From the NCBI GenBank assembly GCA_004793585.1, contig SRZB01000026.1:1-49752 (forward strand): a stretch of 49,752 bases of DNA, read 5' to 3'. The stretch is from Hominisplanchenecus murintestinalis (GTDB taxonomy: Bacteria; Bacillota; Clostridia; Lachnospirales; Lachnospiraceae). The number at the start of each line of letters is the position of its first letter. Position 1 is the first letter of the stretch. The translations under genes were made by a program, and so were the position numbers. Below the pieces are notes generated by a model, which had not been told where the DNA came from, did not search any database, and was given only the letters and a program-made list of their open reading frames with translations. Of the stretch, positions 26,804 to 35,110 are shown piece after piece.

Positions 26804-28036
26804 ATGGAAACTAAAAAAATCACGAACCTTGAGGAACTAATTAACCAAACAAAACAGAACCTGAAAGACACAGGATACAGCTCAACGTCCCTCTGCGTGC
26901 ATGGGAAAATATGGAGAGAGCTTTCCGAATATCTTTCCTCTAAAGGGATTGCATCCTATGCGCCAGTAAATGGTCTGGATTACCTGCATTACAAAATCAA
27001 TTATCCAGAAATCCTTGAAAGAACCCTTACGCATGACGAACGGGATTTCATCAGAGCCATCCGTTTCCTTAACGAATATCAGGAAAACGGCGCAATCCCT
27101 TCAGCCCTTCCACGCAGGCGTATCATATGGGACAGCGAAACAGAAAGCCTGCGGGAAGAGTTTGAAGTTTTCTGCCAGAAAAATCTGAACAGCAGGTCAA
27201 CTGTAAAATCACGGATGTATGCTGCAAGCCGTTTTATGCAGGTTGTCCTTATTGACAAACAGGTAAAAGTTGAAAAAATCAATGCTAAAACCATATCGGA
27301 GTACGCCGCTGGACTAAGCGGCTACTCAAAAGCCACTGCAACCGTCCATTTGGCAGGGCTGCGTTTTTTCTTCCGCTTTCTTTATGAAAAAGGATATGTT
27401 AAGGCAGATGTTTCCCCCTTTGTGCCACGGCTTCATGGCGCGACTGGCGAAAAAATTCCGCATATCCTCAGCGAAGATGATGTCAGGAAACTCCTTGATT
27501 CCATCGACAGGGGAAATCCGATTGGGAAAAGGAATTACGCAATCCTTTTGATGGCGGCGCTGCTCGGGATGCGTGACAGCGACATCACGAACCTTACCTT
27601 TTCCAATCTGGACTGGGAGAAAAACAGCATTACATTTTTTCAAAAAAAGACCAGCCGCATGGTAAAGCTCCCATTACTGCCAGCAGTAGGGGATGCACTG
27701 ATTGACTACCTTAAATATGGCAGGCCGCAGACTGACAGCAGCTATGTGTTTGTCAAACATAAAGCCCCTTTTGAAAAAGCCGTGTCTTTTTATTGCGTCA
27801 TGTCTGTATGTATCAGCAACGCAGGTATCAGCGTGGGAAAAAACGTCAGCCACGGGCTGCATATACTCCGCCACACACTGGCGAGTGAACTGGTGCGCCA
27901 AGGGGAAGCATACAGCACGGTATCGGCAATCCTCGGGCACTCTGGAATCGGCTCAACGGACGCCTACACCCATATAGACCTTGACGGCCTGCTTAAATGT
28001 GCATTGGAACTTCAGGAGGTGACGTCACATGAATGA
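26804..28036 (+). CDS. ritA: RIT tyrosine recombinase A
   Basis: 410 residues from the ATG with RBS AGGAGGTG. A SAM-like N-terminal core-binding domain (about 125-215) is followed by the catalytic domain. Active-site residues are intact: Arg in LLGMRDSDITNL, His-x-x-Arg in HILRHTLAS, His in LGHSGIGS and Tyr in DAYTHID. About 120 extra N-terminal residues distinguish it from simple phage integrases and fit the RitA class. It overlaps ritB by 8 bases, so the three recombinases are made together and probably act as a complex. Confidence 0.88.
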   Translation: METKKITNLEELINQTKQNLKDTGYSSTSLCVHGKIWRELSEYLSSKGIASYAPVNGLDYLHYKINYPEILERTLTHDERDFIRAIRFLNEYQENGAIPSALPRRRIIWDSETESLREEFEVFCQKNLNSRSTVKSRMYAASRFMQVVLIDKQVKVEKINAKTISEYAAGLSGYSKATATVHLAGLRFFFRFLYEKGYVKADVSPFVPRLHGATGEKIPHILSEDDVRKLLDSIDRGNPIGKRNYAILLMAALLGMRDSDITNLTFSNLDWEKNSITFFQKKTSRMVKLPLLPAVGDALIDYLKYGRPQTDSSYVFVKHKAPFEKAVSFYCVMSVCISNAGISVGKNVSHGLHILRHTLASELVRQGEAYSTVSAILGHSGIGSTDAYTHIDLDGLLKCALELQEVTSHE

Positions 28037-29012
28037 ATATATCGGAAAACTGTGCTTTGAAAGCCAGTTTGCGCAGGAACTCACAGGCTTTATCCGTGAA
28101 AAGCAGGGGCTTGGAAACAAATACATATGCGAGATGCGGAATTTATGGCACTTTGACAAGTTTGTGAAAGAAAATGGCTTTCAGGAAAATACCATTACAA
28201 AAGAAATATTTGAAGCATGGACTTCCAAACGTATTTATGAGAGGGATAAAACCTGCGAAAACCGACGGAACACTTTCAGGCAGCTCTGCCAGTACATTGT
28301 AAGGTCTGGCGGGGACGCTTATGTGCCGCCCGCTATGGCACGGTTAAGGACAGACAGGGCATACCGCCCGCACATATTTACAAATGAGGAATTACAGAAA
28401 TTTCTTGATGCAGCCCGTGAAATGGAACGCTCTGAAAAAAGGCGGAAAGTTTTCTATATGCTTTTTTCACTGCTCATATGTACGGGGATGCGGCTTGGGG
28501 AAGCGTTGAATCTGGAAAAAAGCGATATATCTTTTTACAATGGCCATGCCGTAATCTCCATAAGGGAAGCTAAATTCAATAAAGAGAGAAAAATACCACT
28601 GGCAGAAGAAATGACAGCCCAATTCAAAGAATACCTTCAAGAAACCGCCCTGCTTTTTCCAGACAGCACGGCGGTCTTTCCTGCCGGGCACGGACAGGCG
28701 TATTCAGAACACGAAGTATATGTGACATTCCGCAAAGCACTCTGGAAAGCAGGAATCTCCCATGGAGGCGCAGGGAAAGGGCCGAGAGTGCATGATTTCA
28801 GGCACACATTCGCAGTAAAGTCACTCCGCAAACTTGTCCTGCATGGCGAAAATATCATGGCAGTAATGCCGCTGCTCTGCCAGTATCTCGGCCATAAAAA
28901 TACATCGTCCACACAAACATACCTACAGTTTACAGCAGATATGTTCCCTCATGTAATAACTGCCGTAGAATCATCTTTTGGGGAAATCGTCCCCAGAATG
29001 GAGGAAGAATGA
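28029..29012 (+). CDS. ritB: RIT tyrosine recombinase B
   Basis: 327 residues starting inside the end of ritA, RBS CAGGAGGTGAC. N-terminal DNA-binding domain (about 10-100), then a catalytic domain with Arg in CTGMRLGEALNL, HDFRHTF, LGHKNTSS and Tyr in QTYLQF. All catalytic residues are present. Translational coupling on both sides (8-base overlap before, 4-base overlap after) indicates fixed stoichiometry with RitA and RitC. Confidence 0.88.
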   Translation: MNEYIGKLCFESQFAQELTGFIREKQGLGNKYICEMRNLWHFDKFVKENGFQENTITKEIFEAWTSKRIYERDKTCENRRNTFRQLCQYIVRSGGDAYVPPAMARLRTDRAYRPHIFTNEELQKFLDAAREMERSEKRRKVFYMLFSLLICTGMRLGEALNLEKSDISFYNGHAVISIREAKFNKERKIPLAEEMTAQFKEYLQETALLFPDSTAVFPAGHGQAYSEHEVYVTFRKALWKAGISHGGAGKGPRVHDFRHTFAVKSLRKLVLHGENIMAVMPLLCQYLGHKNTSSTQTYLQFTADMFPHVITAVESSFGEIVPRMEEE

Positions 29013-30016
29013 AAAAACCAACCGACTTTTCAAGAATCTTAGCATCCTACTTGACAGCTTACCTGCCTTCACTGCGGAATGTGACAAGGAACACAGTTTC
29101 TTCATACTGTGACACGTTCCGCCTTCTGCTCACATTCTGCCGTGATGTTTACGGGTTAAAAGCAGAGAGCCTGGGCATATCTGACTTTTCGCTCGATATG
29201 ATACAGGATTTCCTTTCATGGCTGAAAAATGAACGGGGAAACAGCATCTCCACGCGCAACCAAAGACTGGCGGCAATACGGGCTTTTTTCAGATATGCGG
29301 AAGTGGAAAGCCCTGAAAATATGCTGCTGTGCCAAAAAATCATACAGATACCTTTTTCAAAACGTGAAAAGCCTGTCATGAATTACCTGTCCGTTGAAGA
29401 GATGGGCGAAATCCTAAGACAGCCAGACCAGTCAACGGCTTACGGCAGGCGTGACCTCTGCTTTTTAAGCCTGCTGTATGATACGGGCGCAAGGGTGTCA
29501 GAAATCCTGTCTGTCAGGGTGCGGGATGTCCGCCTGGAAAATCCCGCAAAAGTAATCCTGTTTGGGAAAGGGCGGAAACTGCGGGAAGTCCCGATACTTT
29601 CCAATACGGCAGAGCATTTGAAACGGTACATCTCAGAAAATCATCTGGACATGCCCGTAAAGTTAGACAGGAATTTATTCCAGAACCATCAGGGCAGGCC
29701 ATTAACCCGTGCGGGAGCTGCTTACATACTGAAAAAATATGCCGCAGCCGCAAACGTGGAAACACATGTTTCACCCCATACCCTCCGCCATACCAAAGCC
29801 ATGCACTTGCTTGAAGCAGGAGTAAACCTTTTTTATATCAAGGATTTCCTTGGGCATGAGGATATATCCACTACGGAAGTGTATGCCAAAGCAAGCATAG
29901 AAACACAGCGTGCGGCTCTGGAGAAGCATTCGATTGTGACGGCACCAAGCACACCGTCTTGGGCAACAGATACGGATACTTTAGAATGGCTGAAATCTTT
30001 TGGGAAGCAACAATAA
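29009..30016 (+). CDS. ritC: RIT tyrosine recombinase C
   Basis: 335 residues; its ATG overlaps the ritB stop (ATGA). XerC/D-like layout: core-binding domain about 1-110, catalytic domain with Arg in DTGARVSEIL, HTLRHTKAM, LGHEDISTT and Tyr in EVYAKAS. It is the closest of the three to ordinary Xer recombinases. The gene ends beside a TTATGTAAAGA subrepeat (30017-30027) at the right end of the element. Confidence 0.88.
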   Translation: MKKPTDFSRILASYLTAYLPSLRNVTRNTVSSYCDTFRLLLTFCRDVYGLKAESLGISDFSLDMIQDFLSWLKNERGNSISTRNQRLAAIRAFFRYAEVESPENMLLCQKIIQIPFSKREKPVMNYLSVEEMGEILRQPDQSTAYGRRDLCFLSLLYDTGARVSEILSVRVRDVRLENPAKVILFGKGRKLREVPILSNTAEHLKRYISENHLDMPVKLDRNLFQNHQGRPLTRAGAAYILKKYAAAANVETHVSPHTLRHTKAMHLLEAGVNLFYIKDFLGHEDISTTEVYAKASIETQRAALEKHSIVTAPSTPSWATDTDTLEWLKSFGKQQ

Positions 30017-30040
30017 TTATGTAAAGAAATATATGTATCG

Positions 30041-30087
30041 AAAGCAGAGAACGCTGCATTCTAACGGCTATTTCTCTGCTTTCTTTT
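30041..30087 (+). terminator. Terminator at the RIT right end
   Basis: AAAGCAGAGAA and TTCTCTGCTTT form an 11-bp stem (20-base loop) followed by CTTTT, directly after ritC. Confidence 0.75.
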
Positions 30088-30111
30088 CATAATTACTTTC
30101 TCTACATAAGG
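30082..30111 (-). repeat. RIT right terminal inverted repeat
   Basis: Reading inward on the minus strand from 30111: CCTTATGTAGAGAAAG identical to the left end, then TAATTATG versus CACTTATG on the left, then AAAAGA. Confidence 0.8.
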
Positions 30112-30130
30112 AGTTCCACAATATTAAAAG

Positions 30131-30157
30131 AGATGCCATCCGTTATGGGTGGCATCT
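30131..30157 (-). terminator. Hairpin terminator for the MerR remnant
   Basis: AGATGCCATCC and GGGTGGCATCT form a near-perfect stem around GTTAT; on the minus strand it is followed by CTTTTAAT, fitting a terminator of the minus-strand fragment. Confidence 0.65.
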
Positions 30158-30198
30158 AAATACATAATTGGAAACTATAAAGCATATAGCTTGTTATG

Positions 30199-30400
30199 TT
30201 ATCCTTCTGATTTGCGTTCTATTTCATGACGGTAAAAATCAATTTTATCGTCCAATTTTGCCATGTGTTCCTGCAATACTTTTATCTGTACATTAAGGGA
30301 TTCACGATGCACAGTCAGCATTTCCATTCTTTCATTAAGGGTAAGGTCGCCTTTCGCCCGCAGTTCGGCACAATGCTGTATCTTTTTTAGATTATTTTTC
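30199..30400 (-). pseudogene. MerR-family regulator, 3' fragment
   Basis: The approximately 65 in-frame C-terminal residues (LKKIQHCAELRAKGDLTLNE, RESLNVQIKVLQEHMAKLDD, KIDFYRHEIE) match the end of the second DNA-binding helix pair and the dimerisation coiled coil of MerR regulators. The winged-helix N-terminus is missing; upstream codons are unrelated. It was probably cut when the cargo cassette or RIT element arrived. Confidence 0.65.
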
Positions 30401-30493
30401 GTCAAAATCACAATATAAAATTGAACAAAAAATGCGTCTTTTTTGCAATGATTTCCATTCATGCGTTTATTCTGATTCAATTATGAAATGCCC

Positions 30494-30522
30494 TTGACAA
30501 AATTGTAGGTTAGAGCTATAAT
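30494..30522 (+). promoter_or_regulatory. Sigma-A promoter of the TetR regulator
   Basis: Perfect TTGACA (30494-30499), 17-base spacer, perfect TATAAT (30517-30522). Confidence 0.88.
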
Positions 30523-30528
30523 TTTGAA

Positions 30529-30546
30529 TACATACACATGTATGTA
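30529..30546 (+). promoter_or_regulatory. TetR operator 1
   Basis: TACATACA-CA-TGTATGTA, an 18-base inverted repeat at the transcription start region of the regulator gene; its half-sites recur at 31262-31279. Confidence 0.75.
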
Positions 30547-30561
30547 CTTGGAGGTGATAAA

Positions 30562-31212
30562 ATGCCGCGCCATGATCCAGACCAAAAAACAAAACAGGAT
30601 ATATTGGAAACTGCAATGCACCTTTTTACAGAAAAAGGAATAGAGAATGTGAATATTGAAGATGTTGTAAAAGAAGTTGGAGTAACCCGTGGAGCTTTTT
30701 ACCATTACTTCAAATCTAGAGAAGAATTGATTTCGGGTGTCATTTATAAGTCTTTCAATGACAACAATCCATTTATCCTTGCTAATAAGCAAGAGGGTCT
30801 GAATGCACTTGAAAAGCTGCGTTTTGTATTCAAACTTGATTTACGTCCTCGTTTGGATATGGACGATACTTTGAAAAGTGATATGCAAAAATTGGGAGAT
30901 AACCCTATTATCTTTAAGAATGAGTTGCTTACCCAAATAAATGTAGTGGCTCCCCATGTGGAAAGATTATTGACTGAGGGAAACAAAGATGGTTCACTCT
31001 CTGTTAAATATCCAAAGCAAACAGCACAGGTTATTTCTTTATTGGTATCTTCGTGGTTAGACATATTTACTTTTCAGGTGTCTTATTCTGAATATGCTGA
31101 TAAGGTATCATTTCTTGAACTGTTAGGGAAATTATTAGGCGTACCCTTTATGGATAAGGAAATGAAAGAACTGTTTTTAGAAATAGGCAAAGTGCAATTT
31201 GAAGCGAAATAG
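30562..31212 (+). CDS. TetR/AcrR-family repressor
   Basis: 216 residues from ATG 30562 with GGAGGTG 7 bases upstream. The N-terminal HTH is typical (ILETAMHLFTEKGIENVNIE, VGVTRGAFYHYFKSREELI); the C-terminal part is a helical ligand domain. The gene has a consensus promoter overlapped downstream by an 18-base operator, and a second near-identical operator precedes the DrrAB-like exporter. It therefore most likely represses both itself and the exporter and releases in response to an exported compound. Confidence 0.88.
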   Translation: MPRHDPDQKTKQDILETAMHLFTEKGIENVNIEDVVKEVGVTRGAFYHYFKSREELISGVIYKSFNDNNPFILANKQEGLNALEKLRFVFKLDLRPRLDMDDTLKSDMQKLGDNPIIFKNELLTQINVVAPHVERLLTEGNKDGSLSVKYPKQTAQVISLLVSSWLDIFTFQVSYSEYADKVSFLELLGKLLGVPFMDKEMKELFLEIGKVQFEAK

Positions 31213-31220
31213 AAATCTTT

Positions 31221-31252
31221 AATTTTACTGCCTGCGATAGGGCAGTAAAATT
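31221..31252 (+). terminator. Terminator after tetR-type gene
   Basis: AATTTTACTGCC and GGCAGTAAAATT form a perfect 12-bp stem with an 8-base loop; the A/T arms make it bidirectional. It separates the regulator from the exporter. Confidence 0.75.
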
Positions 31253-31261
31253 AAGGTTATA

Positions 31262-31279
31262 TACATACATGCGTATGTA
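31262..31279 (+). promoter_or_regulatory. TetR operator 2, upstream of the exporter
   Basis: TACATAC-ATGC-GTATGTA shares both half-sites with operator 1 and lies 20 bases before the exporter start, well placed to block transcription. Confidence 0.75.
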
Positions 31280-31299
31280 CCTAAAATAAGGAGGACAAT

Positions 31300-32136
31300 A
31301 TGACTGACAATATGATTGTAGTTTCAGACCTAAAAAAATCTTTCAAGATAAACCGTGTTTTGAGAAATGTTACTTTTACTGTTCGTAAAGGTAGCATCTT
31401 TGCATTGCTTGGCTCAAACGGAGCAGGAAAAACAACAGTCGTTAAAATCCTTTCTACGTTAATGAAGCCTGACAGTGGCAATGTAACGATTAACGGACTT
31501 GATGTAGTTCGTCAAGGATATTATGTGCGTGAGTGCATTAGTCTGACAGGGCAATTCACAGCGGTAGATGAAGTTTTGACAGGTAGAGAAAATCTAAATC
31601 TTATCGGACAGCTTAAACGTCTGAACGGTGTCAAAAACAAGGTGAACGAATGGTTGTCTTTCTTCCATTTGCAGGACGCAGCAGACAGAAAAGTATCTAC
31701 TTATTCTGGAGGTATGCGCCGCAGATTAGATATAGCCATGAGCCTTATGGGAAAGCCACAAATTATTTTTCTTGATGAACCTACCACAGGACTTGACCCT
31801 CAAAATCGTATCGCTATGTGGGATTTGGTAAAAGAATTAGCTGTCGGAGGAACGACGGTATTCCTTACTACACAGTATTTGGAAGAAGCAGAGTATCTTG
31901 CGGATTATATCGCCATTCTTCATGGTGGTAAGATACTTGCGGAGGGGACACCGCAATACCTCAAAACAATAATGCCGCATCGCGGCGCACAACTCAATTT
32001 TCAAAGTGAAGAACAAGCAGCCGAAGCAATGGCATTATTAAATGAGAACGGTATAACGATTGAAAGCTTTGAGCAGAAACTTCCCTCTTTGGAAGATGTG
32101 TTTTTAGCGTTGACTGATGAAAAAGGAGGAAAATAA
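31300..32136 (+). CDS. DrrA-like ABC exporter ATPase
   Basis: 278 residues. Walker A GSNGAGKTT, Q-loop LTGQFTAVDE, signature YSGGMRRRLDIA, Walker B IIFLDEPTTGLDP and the switch region all intact. The C-terminal extension (PSLEDVFLALTDEKGGK) is typical of daunorubicin/multidrug resistance ATPases. RBS AAGGAGG. It energises the permease encoded two bases downstream; substrate unknown, probably a drug or antimicrobial. Confidence 0.9.
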   Translation: MTDNMIVVSDLKKSFKINRVLRNVTFTVRKGSIFALLGSNGAGKTTVVKILSTLMKPDSGNVTINGLDVVRQGYYVRECISLTGQFTAVDEVLTGRENLNLIGQLKRLNGVKNKVNEWLSFFHLQDAADRKVSTYSGGMRRRLDIAMSLMGKPQIIFLDEPTTGLDPQNRIAMWDLVKELAVGGTTVFLTTQYLEEAEYLADYIAILHGGKILAEGTPQYLKTIMPHRGAQLNFQSEEQAAEAMALLNENGITIESFEQKLPSLEDVFLALTDEKGGK

Positions 32137-32138
32137 TC

Positions 32139-32909
32139 GTGCATAAACTCAAAGGTATATCATTTCTTGACTCTTGGATAATGTTCAAACGCTGCCTGCT
32201 TATTTCTTTGCGAAACCCCGAAGCATTGTTGATGGCAACAATAACACCGTTCTTTTTGATGCTCTTGTTTGGAACGGTATTTGGGAATATAGCAGATGTG
32301 GGAAGCCTAAACTACATTGATTTTATTGTGCCGGGGATTATTATGCAAAGTCTTGGACAGGCTTCTCAACACTCGGCAATGAACGTTGCAACAGATATGA
32401 CAAAAGGCATAATAGACCGTTTCCGTTCTATGTCAATTTCAAAATCTGCCGTACTGATAGGTCATACTGGTGCGGGAGTAGTGAGGAATACAATTTCAAG
32501 CACCGTAATCATTATTACCGCCTTTGTCCTTGGTTTTCGACCACATGGCGGTTTTGTGGATTGGCTTATTGTTGTAGCCTTGCTTACCTTAGTAAATATT
32601 GCGATTTCATTGATTGCTGTATTATGTGGACTAATTTCAAAAACACCAGAAGGCTCCAGCGGTTTAATGTTCCCACTCTTTATTTTGCCTTTCATCAGTT
32701 CCGGCTTTGCTCCTACTGATACCATGTCTGGCGGTATTAGGTGGTTTGCAGAAATACAGCCTATGACACCGATTATTGACAGTATTCGTGCCTTGACGCT
32801 TGGCTTGCCTTTGGGGAACAGCTTGTGGATAGCTCTTGCTTGGTGCATAGCAATAATTATAATTGCGTTTACCGCAGCAGCACAAGTTTATAAGCGCAGA
32901 CTATCATAG
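32139..32909 (+). CDS. DrrB-like ABC-2 permease
   Basis: 256 residues from GTG at 32139, with AAAGGAGG in the end of the ATPase gene. Six membrane segments, for example TITPFFLMLLFGTVFG, SSTVIIITAFVLGF and CIAIIIIAFTAAAQVY. It carries the ABC-2 signature region SSGFAPTDTMSGGIRWFAEIQPMTP. Forms the membrane part of the TetR-regulated exporter. Confidence 0.88.
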   Translation: MHKLKGISFLDSWIMFKRCLLISLRNPEALLMATITPFFLMLLFGTVFGNIADVGSLNYIDFIVPGIIMQSLGQASQHSAMNVATDMTKGIIDRFRSMSISKSAVLIGHTGAGVVRNTISSTVIIITAFVLGFRPHGGFVDWLIVVALLTLVNIAISLIAVLCGLISKTPEGSSGLMFPLFILPFISSGFAPTDTMSGGIRWFAEIQPMTPIIDSIRALTLGLPLGNSLWIALAWCIAIIIIAFTAAAQVYKRRLS

Positions 32910-33010
32910 GTACATTATACCTTTTACGTAATTTTTTATAACAGTTTTATATATTCACATATGGAGAGAACTTTATAAGATATATAAATAACAGGAAAGG
33001 AGTATATTGC

Positions 33011-33337
33011 ATGGTTTTTAACACAGGTGCGGCATTGCTGGATGCCGTTGTGCTGGCTATGATATCCCATGAGCCAGAGGGTACATACGGGTATAAGATT
33101 ACACAGGAGGTACGGCAGGTCATTGAGATTTCCGAATCTGTGCTGTATTCAGTTCTGCGCAGGTTACAGAAAGATGAGTGTCTGGAAGTGTACGATATGG
33201 AATGTATGGGGCGCAACAGGCGTTACTATAGGATTACGGAGAAAGGAAGAACACAGCTTAATCCGTATATTAGCGAGTGGTATCGGTATTCTGCCAAATT
33301 GAACGGTATCTTTGAGGGATGTTTAAGGAATGAATAG
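33011..33337 (+). CDS. PadR-family regulator
   Basis: 108 residues; AAAGGAG precedes the ATG. Winged-helix pattern: LDAVVLAMISHEPEGTYGYKI, SESVLYSVLRRLQKDECLEV and RRYYRITEKGR. PadR repressors of this length commonly pair with a DUF1700 membrane protein, and indeed a truncated DUF1700 start overlaps its stop. It may now control the downstream ABC genes. Confidence 0.85.
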   Translation: MVFNTGAALLDAVVLAMISHEPEGTYGYKITQEVRQVIEISESVLYSVLRRLQKDECLEVYDMECMGRNRRYYRITEKGRTQLNPYISEWYRYSAKLNGIFEGCLRNE

Positions 33338-33410
33338 AACAGAATTTATGAGCAAACTGTCGGCTCTGCTTGGTGATGTACCGTCTACGGAGTTGGAAAA
33401 GGCAATATAA
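33330..33410 (+). pseudogene. DUF1700 gene, 5' fragment
   Basis: ATG overlaps the PadR stop; 26 codons (MNRTEFMSKLSALLGDVPST, then ELEKAI) match the N-terminus of DUF1700 proteins before an abrupt TAA. The remaining 150 or more residues are absent and the next ABC gene follows, so a deletion joined the two. Confidence 0.7.
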
Positions 33411-33436
33411 TATTCAAAATACAAGGAGGAAATCTA

Positions 33437-34165
33437 ATGTCAACAGAACAAGCCATTCACACGAAAGGATTATGCAAATCCTTTGGAAAAAATGAGGTGC
33501 TTCGTAAATGCTCATTAACCGTAGAAAAAGGAACAATATATGGCTTTTTGGGTATCAATGGAGCAGGAAAAACAACTATGTTCAAAATACTAACCGGCTT
33601 ATTAACACCTACTTTGGGCGAGATTCAAGTATTGGGAAAAGATATTACAGTACAGAAAGCTGATATGTTACGGCATATCGGCAGTATGATTGATGCTCCT
33701 GTTTTTTACGAACATTTATCAGCAAGAGAAAACCTAAACATACATCTTGCCTATATGGGTGTTAAAAAAGCCGATACAGAAACGACCTTATCCAAAGTTG
33801 GATTGCAGAGCGTCGGCAATCAGCCCGTTTCGGAGTTTTCACTTGGTATGAAGCAACGTTTGGCTATTGCACGTGCTATGGTACATCAGCCTAAACTGCT
33901 TATACTAGACGAGCCTGTTAATGGGCTTGACCCCGTAGGTATTCGTGAAATGCGTGATTTATTCAAAAGCCTTGTAGAAAAGGACGGAATAACTATTCTT
34001 TTTTCAAGTCATATTTTATCTGAGGTAGAACATATAGCGGATAAAATCGGTATCATTTCAAATGGTGTGATTGTGCGGGAAATGACATTGCAAGAATTGA
34101 AAAAAGACAGCTCATTTAACCTTGAAGAATATTTCATTTCGATTGTGAAAGAGGGGGAAAGATAA
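33437..34165 (+). CDS. BcrA-like ABC transporter ATPase
   Basis: 242 residues; RBS CAAGGAGGAAA. Walker A GINGAGKTT, signature EFSLGMKQRLAIA, Walker B LLILDEPVNGLDP, H-loop SSHILSE. The EFSLGMKQR signature and the short C-terminus fit bacitracin/lantibiotic-type exporters. Its stop overlaps the permease ATG by one base. Confidence 0.88.
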   Translation: MSTEQAIHTKGLCKSFGKNEVLRKCSLTVEKGTIYGFLGINGAGKTTMFKILTGLLTPTLGEIQVLGKDITVQKADMLRHIGSMIDAPVFYEHLSARENLNIHLAYMGVKKADTETTLSKVGLQSVGNQPVSEFSLGMKQRLAIARAMVHQPKLLILDEPVNGLDPVGIREMRDLFKSLVEKDGITILFSSHILSEVEHIADKIGIISNGVIVREMTLQELKKDSSFNLEEYFISIVKEGER

Positions 34166-34887
34166 TGTTGAATTTGATAAAACTTGAAATTAAGCGTAAC
34201 CGATTGAAAGGCTACATAACTGCGGGACTTTTAATTACAGTTGCAGTATTAGGTCTTGTTTACTTATTTGCTGCAATACCACATCTTGACGCTTCTGATA
34301 CAGATGTTCAGATATTTATTACATATAACGGCATAGCCACCTTATCGTTAGTTGTTGCTACGGCTTGCTTTTCTATCTTATCGTCGGCAATGTATAACAG
34401 ATTTATTGTTGAAGAATATGCAAGCAAAAAAGTTTTTTTGCTTTTCTCATACCCTGTTAAGCGAAGCCGAGTATTATTGGCAAAAGTTATAACTGTATTT
34501 TTGTTTACATTTGTTTCCATGCTGTTTAGCGGCGTGATTACTTTTGTAATATTCTTTACCACCGAAGCGTTTGTTCCTATTTGTCAAGAAGCTATAACAA
34601 TGTCAACGCTATTCGGGGTCGCAATATCGCTTATTGCTTACTCTATAATAGCTGCTGCATTGGCGGTAATATCTTTGTGGTTTGGATATTGGAAAAAATC
34701 CGCTTCTGTAACAATTATAGTGGGCGTGATTGTTTCATGTGTTTTCGGTAGCTTTGCGTCTGAAATCCTTTTAGCAGGAGGGGTATTTAACAACGTGATT
34801 GTTTTTGTAATTGCGGCGGCAAGCATATTAGTTGCTTTCATTTTGACAACAGCACTCTCCCAAAAAATCAGCACTATGGAGGTGTAA
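34165..34887 (+). CDS. ABC-2 permease of the second exporter
   Basis: 240 residues, six hydrophobic segments (for example AGLLITVAVLGLVYLFAAI, VFLFTFVSMLFSGVITFVIFF, VFVIAAASILVAFILTT). Similar in layout to BcrB/lantibiotic immunity permeases: a cytoplasmic start (LNLIKLEIKRNRLKGY), and KRSRVLLAK between helices 2 and 3. Translationally coupled to the ATPase (ATG in TAATG). Confidence 0.85.
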   Translation: MLNLIKLEIKRNRLKGYITAGLLITVAVLGLVYLFAAIPHLDASDTDVQIFITYNGIATLSLVVATACFSILSSAMYNRFIVEEYASKKVFLLFSYPVKRSRVLLAKVITVFLFTFVSMLFSGVITFVIFFTTEAFVPICQEAITMSTLFGVAISLIAYSIIAAALAVISLWFGYWKKSASVTIIVGVIVSCVFGSFASEILLAGGVFNNVIVFVIAAASILVAFILTTALSQKISTMEV

Positions 34888-34921
34888 TGCTTTCAATTTG
34901 GACGAAAAACGAGGATTTGCT

Positions 34922-35110
34922 ATGATGGCTGAACAATGGTTATTATGCCCAGTATGTGGCAACAAAACCCGTGATAAAATTAGGGAGGATACGGTTTTAA
35001 AAAACTTTCCCCTCTTTTGCCCTAAATGTAAACATGAAACGCTTGTAAATGTGAAACAACTGAATCTAACAATTATTCAAGAGCCAGCCGCTAAGCCGCA
35101 GAGCCGATGA
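34922..35110 (+). CDS. Cysteine-rich KTR-domain protein
   Basis: 62 residues, ATG 34922 or 34925, with GAGGA upstream; an earlier TTG has no RBS. Zinc-ribbon pattern CPVCGNKTRDKIRED, then FPLFCPKCKHETLVNV. This family (KTR) sits between cargo and the sigma-like gene in Tn916-type elements; its role is unknown. A degraded 3' end of a second copy is visible at about 45190-45237, before the duplicated leader. Confidence 0.8.
   Translation: MMAEQWLLCPVCGNKTRDKIREDTVLKNFPLFCPKCKHETLVNVKQLNLTIIQEPAAKPQSR

Larger units (their letters stand above)
26657..30111 (+). mobile_element. RIT (Recombinase-In-Trio) element
   Basis: About 3.46 kb bounded by inverted repeats that match 16 of 16 at their outer ends (CCTTATGTAGAGAAAG) and partly beyond. 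It encodes three tyrosine recombinases in overlapping frames, the diagnostic RIT arrangement, and nothing else. Hairpin terminators lie just inside both ends (26688-26730, 30041-30087). No target duplication is obvious. Known RIT elements have this size and gene order. The alternative, Tn554-like, is rejected because its second and third proteins differ greatly in size. Confidence 0.85.

Noticed and set aside
26804-30016. Tn554-type transposase trio
   Set aside because: Sizes (410, 327, 335) and three full tyrosine recombinase domains fit RIT, whereas Tn554 has a long TnpB and a short TnpC without recombinase motifs.
30199-30480. Full 93-residue minus-strand gene
   Set aside because: Only the last two thirds match MerR; the first residues are unrelated and lack an RBS.
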